Positions 16,231 to 26,000 of a stretch of DNA of 64,000 nt are shown piece after piece. This stretch comes from Planococcus chinensis (GTDB lineage Bacteria; Bacillota; Bacilli; Bacillales_A; Planococcaceae): NCBI RefSeq assembly GCF_020071995.1, contig NZ_JABWTK010000007.1, forward strand, positions 62,001-126,000, read 5' to 3'. Both the position numbers and the translations under genes were made by a program. The notes beneath the pieces are model-generated. The model saw only the letters and a list, made by a program, of their open reading frames with translations. It was not told where the DNA came from and searched no databases. How positions within the stretch are numbered: position 1 is the first letter of the stretch; each line of letters starts with the position of its first letter.

Positions 16231-19200
16231 TTATTTCAATAGGTCCAGCTTATCAAGGCCGCGGTAAAGGACAACTGCCGTTTCCGCGCGTTTGATCTCT
16301 GCAGTCGGTTCAAACATATTGCCTGAACGTCCGTTGATCAAGCCCAGTTCTGCAGCTTGAGCGACAGCTTTCTTGGCATAATCAGCAGTTTTTGCTGCAT
16401 CTTTGAAGTTGTTCGTGCCGTCAACGCCTTTTAGAAGATCCGCATTTTCGTGCTCAATTGTGCGGATCATCATTACAGCTGTATCCTGGCGGGAAATGTT
16501 TGCTTTCGGATTGAATTTCGATCCGCCAACACCATTGATCAGGCCGGCTTTTGCTGCTGCTTCGATTTCTTTATGTGCCCAATGCTTAGCCGTTACATCA
16601 GCAAATGTGCCTTTGTAGTTTTCAAGCGGCAGATCAAGTGCACGTACAAGCAATACAGCCATTTGTTCACGCGTCAATTTGTTTTCAGGTGCAAACAATT
16701 TGTCTGTTTGGCCTTGGATGATGCCGCGTGATGCTAATTCTTCGATTTCCTTTTTAGCCCAGTGCTTCTGGATATCAGAGAACGTTACGACTGCTTTTGC
16801 TTCTTTTGTGATCGTGAATGTTTTCACTGTCTCGTGCCCAGCTGCATCCTTGATCACAAATTTGTATTCGTTCGCTCCTTCTTCCGTAACAGGAACTTTG
16901 AACGTAATGTCTTGGTTGAATGATTTCGCTCCGTATGGCTCAGAAAGTTCTTTTCTGAATACTTCGCTGTCATACAAGTAAGCGTAGATCTGATCGAAGT
17001 TGTCTTTTACGTTGAACGTAACTTCCACTTCTTTCTGGTCATGCTTCACTGTTTTTGGAACTTTCACGTCTGTGATGGTTGCCGGTTTCGTATCTACCAA
17101 TACTTGGCGGCGAAGTTCCATTTCGTTGCCGAACTCGTCAACCGCTTTAACGGAAACGTGCTGTGAACCGTCTGGCAATTTGACTGTGTGCTTGAATTTC
17201 GTACCGTCGAACTCAGTTGCTTTCTCGCCGTTCACTGTCAGTGAAACGATTTTCGAAGCATCTTCAACCGTTCCGGATACGACAACTTCGTTTGTTTTAT
17301 GGAAAGAAAGAACTCCCGGTGAATCAAAGAAGATAACCGGTTCTGTTGTTTCAGGTGTTGCAACAGAAAGTGCCACTTCTGTTTTATTGCCAGCTGTATC
17401 GTAGAATACTGCTTTCAAGTCGTCGCCTTTTTTCAGCTCCGGTGTTACTGCAAAGCTTGTTGTGGCTGGAGACAGCGATTCAACTGCTGCAGTTGCAGCA
17501 TTGTTCGAAATCGCTACGCCGTTCAAGTAAACTTCCCAGCGGTCTGTAGCGATATTGTCCGTGAAGCTTGCCACGTCAACAGATTTTGTTGCTGCGTTGT
17601 ATCTCGCTTGTGCTTGCGGTTTCACTGTATCGATTTTGACCGGGAACTCAACTGTCTGCCATTCAGCGCCTTCGTAGTCGATGACTGCGCGAAGCTGGAT
17701 CTGGTAGTCGCCGTCTTTCGCCAATTTGCCAAGCACTTTTCCGTCCCATGCGTTAAGCGGTGTGAACGTGTACGGCAAGTTTGGTGAAGTTGCAGAGTAA
17801 TGCTTTGTGAAATCGTTTCCTGTACGGATTGTGCGCAGTTTGTTGCCTTCTGCATCCAATACATTCACTTCAAAACGCTTCGCATTGCGGAGCAATGAGT
17901 AAACCGGGATGACCTGGTCTCTTGATCCGTCACCATTTGGAGAAAATGCGAATTTCTCAGGTGCGAAGTCTTTTTCATGTGTACCGCCATCAATAAAGCT
18001 GCCTTTTTCATCCGCCAACAGCGTCATTCCGTAGAACGACTCTTTGTCCCATGCCACTTTGTCGATGACATTGGCATCGTCCCAGCCGCCGTTAAAGCCG
18101 AAGAACGGCACGTTCAAGCGCGGGTTGTTCGTCACTTCTTCGTTGTCGTCATCCAATGTAACGAAACCATCTACAAAATAGCCGTTTTCGTAAACATCGT
18201 CAAGATCTGCATCCACATCTTCCGGAATCGTGACCGTTACCGGGATGTCGACTGTGCCGTTTGCAGGAACTGTAACGGTTTCAGGTGCAGTGACCGTTAC
18301 ATCATCCGTGATGTCCAAAGAACCGAGAACATTCGGTGCATTGATTAAGTCGCCTGTTGTCGTTTCAGCCGGCTCGTCAACCAGGACGTTCAAGTCCAAA
18401 TTGTATTCTGCCTCTTCACTGTCGAAGTTCTCAGCCGTCAATGTGAATGAGAATGTGTTGCCGATTTCTTTCAAAGCCACTTTCGCTTCATTTGTTTCTT
18501 TGTTCGTCACGACTACATCTGTTGAAAGGGCATCATGCAATTGCATCAAGCCAGCACCTTGGCGGCGTGGTGATACGTATTCGCCTGGTTCTAACTCAAC
18601 CGGATCTGCCGTGTTCATCATCAAGTTTTTCGCGAATTGAACGCGGTCTTCGCCTTCAAAACCAAGTTCGTTCAAACGTTCAAATACAAGCGCCGTACCA
18701 CCTGAAACGTGAGGAGCTGCCATCGACGTACCGCTCATTAAGCCGTATTCGTCAGCATTCAATGTCGAGAAGATGTTGCCGCCTGGAGCTGTGATTTCCG
18801 GTTTGAAATCAAGGTTTGGTGTTGGTCCCCAAGACGTGAAATCGCTCATTTTCCCGGCTGTCGGGCTTTGTGTTTCCAAGTATTGGCCATCAAATGACAC
18901 AGTTACCGGGTCACCTGATGCAAGTTCCGCTTTCATCGCCAAGCCGTCTGATTGAAGAGCCGACATGAAAGGAATCTTAATCGCAGGGTCTGAAGCCATG
19001 CTGATTGTGCCTGTTGTGTTGTTGTAGACGATTACTGCTGCTGCGCCTGCAGCTTGTGCGTTTTTACCTTTTTCAACAAAGTTGATTTCTCCGCGGGAAA
19101 CAAGTGCTACTTTTCCAGTCAAGTCTTTGCCAGCGTAATCAGCTACTGTCCCTAAACCGGCATCTACTACTTCATAGGAAGCTGCTGGCAAGTCGCGTGG

Positions 19201-20490
19201 ATCTGCATCGTTAGCCAACAAGTACAAGCCGCGTTGTTGAGACGCGTCGATGGAATAACCGAAGCTAAGCGCCGTAATCACGTCGTTTTCAAATGAAGCG
19301 ACGCCAAACGAATCTTTAGAGACACTTGGAGATCCAGTCAAGCCGTAATCCTGGTTGGCTGCAGACGGGTTGGCATAGCCGGAACCGAACAAGTTCGAGT
19401 TTCCTGCAGAAATCGACACCAAAATGCCGTTTTCCGTTGCGCGTGCTACTGCTTCTTGTTCAGGGTTTGAAGAATCTACAAATCCTGCAGTCGAACCTAG
19501 GGACATGTTGATGACGTCAGCGCCCAATTTAATGGAATCATCGATTGCTTTGATGTAAATATCGCCGTAAGTCGATGGGTATTTCGGGTCGTTGCCGAAT
19601 ACTTTCAGTGCCAGGACTTGCGCTTCTGGTGCAACTCCTTGGATGCCGCCGTTTTCTTCATTGCCGTTTGCCGCTACTGTTCCGGCAACGTGCATGCCGT
19701 GCATTGATGCTTCCGGTCCAAGATCCAGAATTTCATCGTTGCCGTCCATGTAGTTGTAGCCGAATGGCACTTTTGCTGTGAAGTATTTCCCGTTTTCAAG
19801 GGACTCATCTGCAAGAAGGCCATCAACTTCTGATTTTGTGATGGCGCCAGTAGCGTCATCTGTCAAAACCATGTCTTTGTGGCTCGGGTCAATCCCGGTA
19901 TCGATGACGCCGATGACCATATCTTCACCCGTGTAACCGTAATCATTCCAGACTTGCTGTGCCTGTACTAATTCTTTTGAATACTTCATCTCAGGTTTTA
20001 CTTCCGGACGCTGGTATTCAGTTGACTCGTAAACAGCTTTGACGCCGTTCAAGTTGGCGATTTTTTCAACTTGCCCTGCTTCTACCGTCGCAGAGAAGCC
20101 GTTGAATACGGTCGTGAAGTTTTCTAGATAAGTAATTTTAGGTGCGACTTGGGCAATGCTTGCCTGTACTGATTTCTGGTTGCTTTCAACTGCATTTTCC
20201 AAAGACTCACGCTGAGTTTCAGGGAGACTCTTATATAAAACACCTTTTTTCGTAGCTTCTTCAATGGCCGGCGCTTTTTCAAGTTCAATGATGACGCGGA
20301 CTTCTTTTTTCGGACTTTCCGGATTCACAAATTTAGCCGGCAGGTTAGCAGCCGGTTTTTGCGTATCCAATGTCACTACGTTGATCGGGCTCGTGTTTGC
20401 CGCTGAAACGTTTCCAACGCCATACCCCGCGGACGTCAATGCCATAACTGCTGTCATGGTGACCACGGAAAGTGATTTTAACTTTTTCAA
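16231..20490 (-). CDS. SLH-anchored lactocepin/C5a-type S8 serine protease (1419 aa)
   Basis: A signal peptide (about 1-30) and I9 propeptide (about 60-160) precede an S8 domain with D197 in VIDTGID, H264 in MHGMHVAG and S589 in GTSMAAPH, and a PA insert (about 430-530). Fn3-like domains (about 650-1225) and three C-terminal SLH domains (about 1230-1419) follow. SLH domains bind pyruvylated secondary wall polymer, so the enzyme should sit on the cell surface. AGGGGG precedes the ATG. It is a full-length paralogue of the 6652-10344 protease, which ends just before the SLH region. A 26-bp palindrome lies in the leader and suggests repressor control or an mRNA stem. Confidence 0.93.
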   Translation of the reverse strand: MKKLKSLSVVTMTAVMALTSAGYGVGNVSAANTSPINVVTLDTQKPAANLPAKFVNPESPKKEVRVIIELEKAPAIEEATKKGVLYKSLPETQRESLENAVESNQKSVQASIAQVAPKITYLENFTTVFNGFSATVEAGQVEKIANLNGVKAVYESTEYQRPEVKPEMKYSKELVQAQQVWNDYGYTGEDMVIGVIDTGIDPSHKDMVLTDDATGAITKSEVDGLLADESLENGKYFTAKVPFGYNYMDGNDEILDLGPEASMHGMHVAGTVAANGNEENGGIQGVAPEAQVLALKVFGNDPKYPSTYGDIYIKAIDDSIKLGADVINMSLGSTAGFVDSSNPEQEAVARATENGILVSISAGNSNLFGSGYANPSAANQDYGLTGSPSVSKDSFGVASFENDVITALSFGYSIDASQQRGLYLLANDADPRDLPAASYEVVDAGLGTVADYAGKDLTGKVALVSRGEINFVEKGKNAQAAGAAAVIVYNNTTGTISMASDPAIKIPFMSALQSDGLAMKAELASGDPVTVSFDGQYLETQSPTAGKMSDFTSWGPTPNLDFKPEITAPGGNIFSTLNADEYGLMSGTSMAAPHVSGGTALVFERLNELGFEGEDRVQFAKNLMMNTADPVELEPGEYVSPRRQGAGLMQLHDALSTDVVVTNKETNEAKVALKEIGNTFSFTLTAENFDSEEAEYNLDLNVLVDEPAETTTGDLINAPNVLGSLDITDDVTVTAPETVTVPANGTVDIPVTVTIPEDVDADLDDVYENGYFVDGFVTLDDDNEEVTNNPRLNVPFFGFNGGWDDANVIDKVAWDKESFYGMTLLADEKGSFIDGGTHEKDFAPEKFAFSPNGDGSRDQVIPVYSLLRNAKRFEVNVLDAEGNKLRTIRTGNDFTKHYSATSPNLPYTFTPLNAWDGKVLGKLAKDGDYQIQLRAVIDYEGAEWQTVEFPVKIDTVKPQAQARYNAATKSVDVASFTDNIATDRWEVYLNGVAISNNAATAAVESLSPATTSFAVTPELKKGDDLKAVFYDTAGNKTEVALSVATPETTEPVIFFDSPGVLSFHKTNEVVVSGTVEDASKIVSLTVNGEKATEFDGTKFKHTVKLPDGSQHVSVKAVDEFGNEMELRRQVLVDTKPATITDVKVPKTVKHDQKEVEVTFNVKDNFDQIYAYLYDSEVFRKELSEPYGAKSFNQDITFKVPVTEEGANEYKFVIKDAAGHETVKTFTITKEAKAVVTFSDIQKHWAKKEIEELASRGIIQGQTDKLFAPENKLTREQMAVLLVRALDLPLENYKGTFADVTAKHWAHKEIEAAAKAGLINGVGGSKFNPKANISRQDTAVMMIRTIEHENADLLKGVDGTNNFKDAAKTADYAKKAVAQAAELGLINGRSGNMFEPTAEIKRAETAVVLYRGLDKLDLLK

Positions 20491-20516
20491 ACTTTTTCCC
20501 CCTCAGGTCTTTTTTT

Positions 20517-20542
20517 GCAATTACAACAATTGTTGCAATTGC
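20517..20542. promoter_or_regulatory. 26-bp near-perfect palindrome in the leader of the SLH-S8 protease gene
   Basis: GCAATT-ACAACAATTGTTGC-AATTGC is self-complementary except for one base pair. It lies 27-52 bp before the start and just downstream of the predicted -10 (20554-20559), in a typical operator position. The paralogous gene at 10344 lacks it. Confidence 0.45.
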
Positions 20543-20553
20543 GTAACAACTTA

Positions 20554-20562
20554 AATTTACCA
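20554..20562 (-). promoter_or_regulatory. Extended -10 promoter element of the SLH-S8 protease gene
   Basis: The minus strand reads TGGTAAATT, 64 bp before the start, in a block conserved with the paralogue at 10344. A -35-like TTGCAT lies 16 bp upstream of the -10. Confidence 0.45.
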
Positions 20563-20671
20563 TATTATTTCGAGAATGCAAATATTTTTCAAATACTTTC
20601 ATCACTTTTTTTTGGAATTACATTACATTTATTTAAGTCACACTATGGAGTAAATAGCGAAGTGAGGGTTT

Positions 20672-21103
20672 GAGCTTGTGATAAAAGGATTTTTATTCAT
20701 AAGAGCTACATCAACATACAATTTCGATATTCCAAATCCTCCATTTCAGCCGGACGCGTTCCGCGGGCTCGCGCCGAACTAACTCGGAACTGGCGTCCCG
20801 AGTGGATTTCGGCACTTCGCTATCCCGCAGGAGTCGCCGGCTTCCACTTCGGATTCTTTAAGTAGAGGCTATCCAAAGGTATCGCTTTTCATTTACAACT
20901 AGATGGTTGAGCGTCAATTGGATGATCGTTCACTTTCTTATCAAAGCCAAACGCCCAATCGGTCTGGCCACGAAGACTCCTGTGGGACAGCGAAAGCTGA
21001 AGACCCCGCAGGAACGTTAGTGACGAGGAGACTGAAGCTGAGCCCACGGAAAGCGAAGTGGCCGGTCCGGTTGGTTTACACATCATCTTTCTTTTTTCTA
21101 CAC
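20672..21103 (+). repeat. Family D dispersed repeat, copy D1
   Basis: It begins GAGCTTGTGATAAAAGG and ends near TTCTACAC. It shares with copies D2 and D3 the left end, a CCATTTCAGCCGGA segment, the core GACTCCTGTGGGACAGCGAA and the CCCACGGAAAGCGAAGTG segment. An extra ~110 bp (20750-20860) is a second unit of the same type in opposite orientation (CGTTCCGCGGGC to CCCGCAGGAGTC). I believe similar repeats are common in Bacillaceae genomes. It fills most of the 680-bp gap before the nuclease gene. Confidence 0.75.
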
Positions 21104-21127
21104 TTTGGGTTTTATATGTCTTTTTCA

Positions 21128-21158
21128 CAAAAAAATAGCGGACGTGCTTAGCACGCCC
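21128..21158 (-). terminator. Intrinsic terminator of the endonuclease I gene
   Basis: GGGCGTGC / GCACGTCC hairpin followed on the minus strand by a T-run after GCTA. Confidence 0.75.
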
Positions 21159-21169
21159 ACTACTTATTA

Positions 21170-22714
21170 TTACCAGATGGCTTCTGCCCATTCCGGATGA
21201 TCGACAAATGGATTGCGGTTGCCCTGGATGTCTTCGATTTTTTCATTGCGCTGCTTTTCCCATGCGCTGACGGGATCTTGTGCATGCCATTGCAATAGCA
21301 CCGAAAGTTTTCCGTGGTATGGCGCAGTTCCATTGTTTAATTGATTGTTCAGTTCCAAATCCACCGGATCGCCCGGTTCGTAACGCACCGCCATGTACAG
21401 GAGCATGCGGGCTACGTCGCCTTTTACGTTGTTCGGCGGTTCCCATGAAGTGGATGTGCGCAAGCAGCCGGTGCAGCCGCTCACTGCGCTGCCGCCGTAG
21501 TCAAAGTCAAGATTGCCGCGCAGTCCGTTTATCTGCACGTCGCTCGGGCGCACGTGATGGATGTCGGTTCCAGCTCCGTTGGCTGTTCCGAAATCGCCGT
21601 GTGATTTCGCCCAGGTGTGCTCGCGGTTCCAGTTGCCGATATTGCCGCCGTTCAATGATTTCGAACGGGATTCGCCGGTGTAAAGTAAAATGACGTTATT
21701 CGGATTGTTCGGGTCTTCATCGGTCACTTTAAGCGCATCCCATACTGCTGAATAGCTGAGCTGCTTGTGGTCATCGATGATTTCATGCAGTTCCGCTTTT
21801 AATGCCTCTCCCTGCAGACCGGCGGCTGTTGCATAATAGCCTTCCACACTCGGAGCTGACGCACTGACGGTTACGGAAAATGACTGCGTGACGCTCTTGC
21901 TGCCGTCGCTCGCTGTCACGCCGACGATATGCGTGCCTTCAGTAAGTTTCAGCGTCAAGGTGGAACCGGCTATTGTCCCTTTTGTCGCTGTAAAGGAAAG
22001 GGCTTGCCCTTCCGGATCCGAGAAATAATTGCGCAGATCATATTGCAGCGACGTGCCGGATTGCACTTGCTCATTTGCAAAGGCCTTTGTTGCAACCGGC
22101 GCTCCGTTCGGTGCAGTACTTGAACCATTCATCGTGTGCGCACCAAGTTTGCTGAACGTATCTGTTGGATAAACCGTCCACTGTGTCGATGGATTGAATG
22201 CATCGTTGATGACACGGTCGCCTGAAGTCACTTCTGCATTCCGCACCAAAGTGACGTCTGCCAGATTGTTAACGCGTTTGCCGGTCTGGCCAATTGAATC
22301 GATTGCGGCGCCGGATTTCTCCAGCACCAAGGCATCGTCCCCATTGAAATTGATGACGCCGTCATTCCGCAGGTCGCCTTGGGCTTTTATTGCCGTCCCC
22401 GCGCTGCCGTGGTAGACGACAAAGGTTTCTCCGTTCGCGAGCGTTCCGGACAGATTCACTCGGCTCTGCGCGGAAGTGCTGCCATTTGAATACAAGGATA
22501 GGGAATAGGAACTCAAGTTTACAGCCGCTCCCGTACCATTATAAAGTTCGACCGCTTTGTTCATGCTGCTGCCTTCAACGTATTCTGAAATAAACAGATC
22601 ACTTGCCGTGGTCGCCGCTTCCACTTTTTCTGGTGAACCCGGCAGCCACAAACTTGCGACCAGCCCGATTGATAACAGGACTTGCATTCCTTTGTTCCAT
22701 TTGCTTTTTGGCAT
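21170..22714 (-). CDS. Secreted lamin-tail-domain endonuclease I (514 aa)
   Basis: A signal peptide (about 1-33) precedes a lamin-tail domain (about 36-150, FISEYVEGSS and AVELYN motifs), a cadherin-like beta domain (about 205-285) and an endonuclease I / NucM domain (about 293-505). The HNH-like metal site is visible as NREHTW (H366) and DIHHVRPSD (384-392). The family degrades extracellular DNA and RNA non-specifically. There is no SLH domain, so it is predicted to be released. GGAGG precedes the ATG. It is adjacent to the SLH exonuclease gene and shares its orientation, but each has its own terminator. Confidence 0.9.
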   Translation of the reverse strand: MPKSKWNKGMQVLLSIGLVASLWLPGSPEKVEAATTASDLFISEYVEGSSMNKAVELYNGTGAAVNLSSYSLSLYSNGSTSAQSRVNLSGTLANGETFVVYHGSAGTAIKAQGDLRNDGVINFNGDDALVLEKSGAAIDSIGQTGKRVNNLADVTLVRNAEVTSGDRVINDAFNPSTQWTVYPTDTFSKLGAHTMNGSSTAPNGAPVATKAFANEQVQSGTSLQYDLRNYFSDPEGQALSFTATKGTIAGSTLTLKLTEGTHIVGVTASDGSKSVTQSFSVTVSASAPSVEGYYATAAGLQGEALKAELHEIIDDHKQLSYSAVWDALKVTDEDPNNPNNVILLYTGESRSKSLNGGNIGNWNREHTWAKSHGDFGTANGAGTDIHHVRPSDVQINGLRGNLDFDYGGSAVSGCTGCLRTSTSWEPPNNVKGDVARMLLYMAVRYEPGDPVDLELNNQLNNGTAPYHGKLSVLLQWHAQDPVSAWEKQRNEKIEDIQGNRNPFVDHPEWAEAIW

Positions 22715-22791
22715 CTGACGGTGTGCCTCCTCTTTTCTGTAAAATGGTTGTGAACTGGCAAGCTTGTCTGCGTTTCCCCTGATTTGACGAT

Positions 22792-22826
22792 TTGTAAATT
22801 ATTAGAAATAAAATATTAATTTACAA
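22792..22826 (-). promoter_or_regulatory. Promoter overlapping a 10-bp inverted repeat, upstream of endonuclease I
   Basis: TTGTAAATTA (22792-22801) and TAATTTACAA (22817-22826) are perfect inverted repeats. On the minus strand they also supply a -35 TTGTAA (22826-22821), a 16-bp spacer and a -10 TAATAA (22804-22799). A dimeric repressor site over the promoter is inferred. Confidence 0.4.
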
Positions 22827-22965
22827 TTTATACTATTCTTTAAACTAAACTTTAACCATTCCTCTACTCCCCGTCAACGCTATTTTGAAAGAGTTACACA
22901 ATCTTAATAAAAGCTGCATCCGAGCCGGGACATACGCCACTTTCAAACCCAACATTCATCACCAT

Positions 22966-23009
22966 AAAAAAAAGAGATTGCCCTAAATAATATTCAGGGC
23001 AATCTCTTA
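22966..23009 (-). terminator. Intrinsic terminator of the SLH nuclease gene
   Basis: AAGAGATTGCCCT / AGGGCAATCTCTT hairpin followed on the minus strand by eight T. Confidence 0.9.
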
Positions 23010-23013
23010 ATTT

Positions 23014-26000
23014 CTATTTCAGCGAAGCATCCTCTGCTACGAGGTAGTCGATGAAAATATCGAACATTTTAGCTGCTTCTTCACGCGACGTGAATTTAGC
23101 CGGCATGAATTTGTTGTTGTAGCCGTGAGCGATTTCCAGTTCGTAAAGGACCGTGATCGCTTCTTTTTCTTCTTTTGTCAGTCTGCTGATGTCTTTGTAC
23201 GGTGCGTATTTATCCACTCCGTATTCCTCAGTAGTCATTTCAATCAGACGGTGTACAAGCAATGCAAAATGCGCACGCGTAATCGGTTCATTCGGCTTGA
23301 ACTCGGTTGCGTTGAAGCCTTTGATCAATCCTGCATGATAAGCGGCATTGATTTCCGCCTGGCGCTCCGGATACAGTTTTCCGATGTCTTTGAATTTCGA
23401 CTTCGGTGCTTTTTCCGGCTCCAAATCAAACATGCGGGTCATGATTGTCACGGCTTCTACACGGGTCAAATTCTTTTTAGGTGAGAACGTGGTTGCGGTA
23501 GTTCCGTTAATGATGCCATCTCTATACAAATTGTAGATGTGGCTGTATGACCAGTCGCTTTCAAATACATCCGTAAACGGCATTTCCGGAAGTTCCGGTT
23601 CTTCTTCGTTTGAATTGAAATCGATTTGTGCAAGAACCGGGTCATGGTCAGACGCGTGGCCATGATATTCCATGAACATCGAGTTAATGTGCAGCATGTC
23701 GATATCGGTGTTGTCCGCCAAATTGTTTGTTACCAAAATGTGGTCGAGCACTTGCGAGTTGCCTTGGTAGTAATAAGAGAAACGGTCTTCAAGCGGCACA
23801 TCTTCAACTTTGTTCGTCAAGTTGTCGCCTTTTAATGCTTTCAAAGCCGGTGTGAATTCGAAATCGTTCATGTCGCCTGTAACAACGACATTCAAATCCG
23901 GATCTTGTTTCTGCCCTTCGGCAATAAAGCCATTGATTGCTTTCGCAAGCTCAATGCGCTCTGGTACTGAACCAAGAACTGGCGGCTGGTTTTTGCCGAA
24001 CAGCGATTGGTCTCCGCCTTTTGAGTTCAAGTGGGCTGAAATGACAATCACTTTTTCTCCTTGGAAGTCAAATTGTGCTGCTAAAGGCTTGCGTGTGCCT
24101 GGCATTGGAATCGGTTGAATGCGTCCAGGGTTCAAGACAAGTTCGCCGTCTTTCCATGAATTTGTTTCAGTCGATGAGCCTTTTGCTCCTTCAACTAGTG
24201 ATACGCGTTCCGGGTTGTACAAGAATCCGACGCGGATGTTTCCGCCCGGCTCGCCGCCGTCTTTGTTGTATTCAGGGACAATGTCCGTGAATTTGTATTC
24301 CGGTCCGCCTGCTGCTTTGATCGCTGCAATCAGACGCTCATAGCTCTTCGTTGCATCGCTGTTGCCGGATGCAATCGGGCCGTCGTTGTCCTGTACTTCA
24401 ATCAACGAAATGATGTCCGGTGAGTTCAAGTTTTTCACAAACGATTCGCCAAGGCGCGCCGCTTTTTCGTTGCTCGTATGGTTCGGATCGGCTGAGAAGT
24501 TTTCCACATTGTAGCTCGCTACAGTCAACTTGTCTTCAGCGTTCTCGATCCATGTTGTTTCCGGTTTAACCTTACCGTCTACTAGAGGCGGAAGATCTTT
24601 TTCGTTCGTCCATAATTTGTAGTTTCCGAAGCCGAAGCCCATGACGCCGATAACGTCGCCATCAAATGAGTCGCCCGCTTTCGCGATGAACTTCTCATTG
24701 TTAAAGTCGACGGTGATGCGTTCCGGGTTGTAGTCGTTTTCCGAAAGCAGGATTCCGCCTTGCTTATGGAATACCGTGTTCGGCGAGTTTTCCGCTACGA
24801 CAACCACTTCTCCATAGCCCTGCGGCCCAAGGATTTTTGCGTTCGGCACTGCCAAACGCATCAATTCAAGCGATTCCCAGAAATCTATGCCGTCTTCTTC
24901 CGGGTCAAATGAAGTCAACCCATCGTTGTCGATGATTTCAGACGGCGGCTGCACGTCTTCGCCGATGACAATCGGTTCAGGAAGCGGCGCTGTTCCATTC
25001 GCCACAGCTTCTGTTGCACGGATGCGCGTAATTGGAAGGTCGACGTCTTTCATATCGGAATAGCCTTCCTGGAAATGCTCTTCCACGGTTCCGCTGACTT
25101 TCACTAAGTCACCGACAGCCAAGCCGTTCGATGCTTTATTGACCATGATGGCCTCAGAAGTGGTCAAGTCGTTGTCCGGATTTGTGTCTTGGATGACAAA
25201 GTTTGCGGAGTTGTAAAGATGCGTCACGACTCCGACGATGTCATTCACTACGACATTTTTGTAATCCGAATAATGGCCGTCGCCCTGGATGTCACGGATT
25301 TTCAAGTCCGCAGTTTTCAGGACGGTGTAATCGAATGAAAATACTTCAGATGTTTTATCGCCAATGGCGATTGCTTTGATCGTTGTATCTTTTGCCAATA
25401 CGATTGGCGCTGTGTAGCGTGTGCTGCTCGCTGTTGGTTTTGAGCCGTCGAGCGTGTAATAGATTTCCGCATTGTCCCAGCCGGATTGAAGGTCGATTTC
25501 CGTTCCTTCAGAAACGACGCCTGGGAAAAGGTTTGTGTAAACGGCTGGTTTGTTGACCAGGTCAAAGCTTTCTGACCCTAGTGTTTTCACTTGGTATGAA
25601 GTATTGAATTTCGAAGCGATGCCCGATACATGGATCAAGTCGCCTTCTTTATATTGTTTGGTAAACTGGTCAAACAGGTAACCGTTGCGGTTGTCATTGC
25701 GGACAACGACCGTTTCGCCGTTTTCGGCTTTTGCTGTAAACTCAAACGTACCGTAATCGTTCACAGACGTCAGACCTGTAATGACAGCGTTTTCAATTAG
25801 AATGTGTTCGCCTTGCGTTTCTTCATTTACGCCAGCTGGTGATACAGTTTGTGTTTCCGGCAATGCGTTGTTTTTTGAAACGACTTCGATGTTTGTAGGC
25901 TGCAATTGCAGTTCCCCTGAGTACTCGGAAGTTTTTCCTGTCAATCGCACTTTGTCGCCAGGTGCAACATTCGCGCTGCTTGTGTAAACGTACATTCCTG

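Noticed and set aside
20889..21191. Minus-strand ORF of 100 codons, similar to one at 57117-57407
   Set aside because: Similarity between the two comes from the family D repeat (shared SLSVGSASVSSS string); no ribosome site.
22800..22860. Pho box upstream of the endonuclease I gene
   Set aside because: TTTACA-like hexamers occur, but not as the required direct repeats with regular spacing on the gene's strand.
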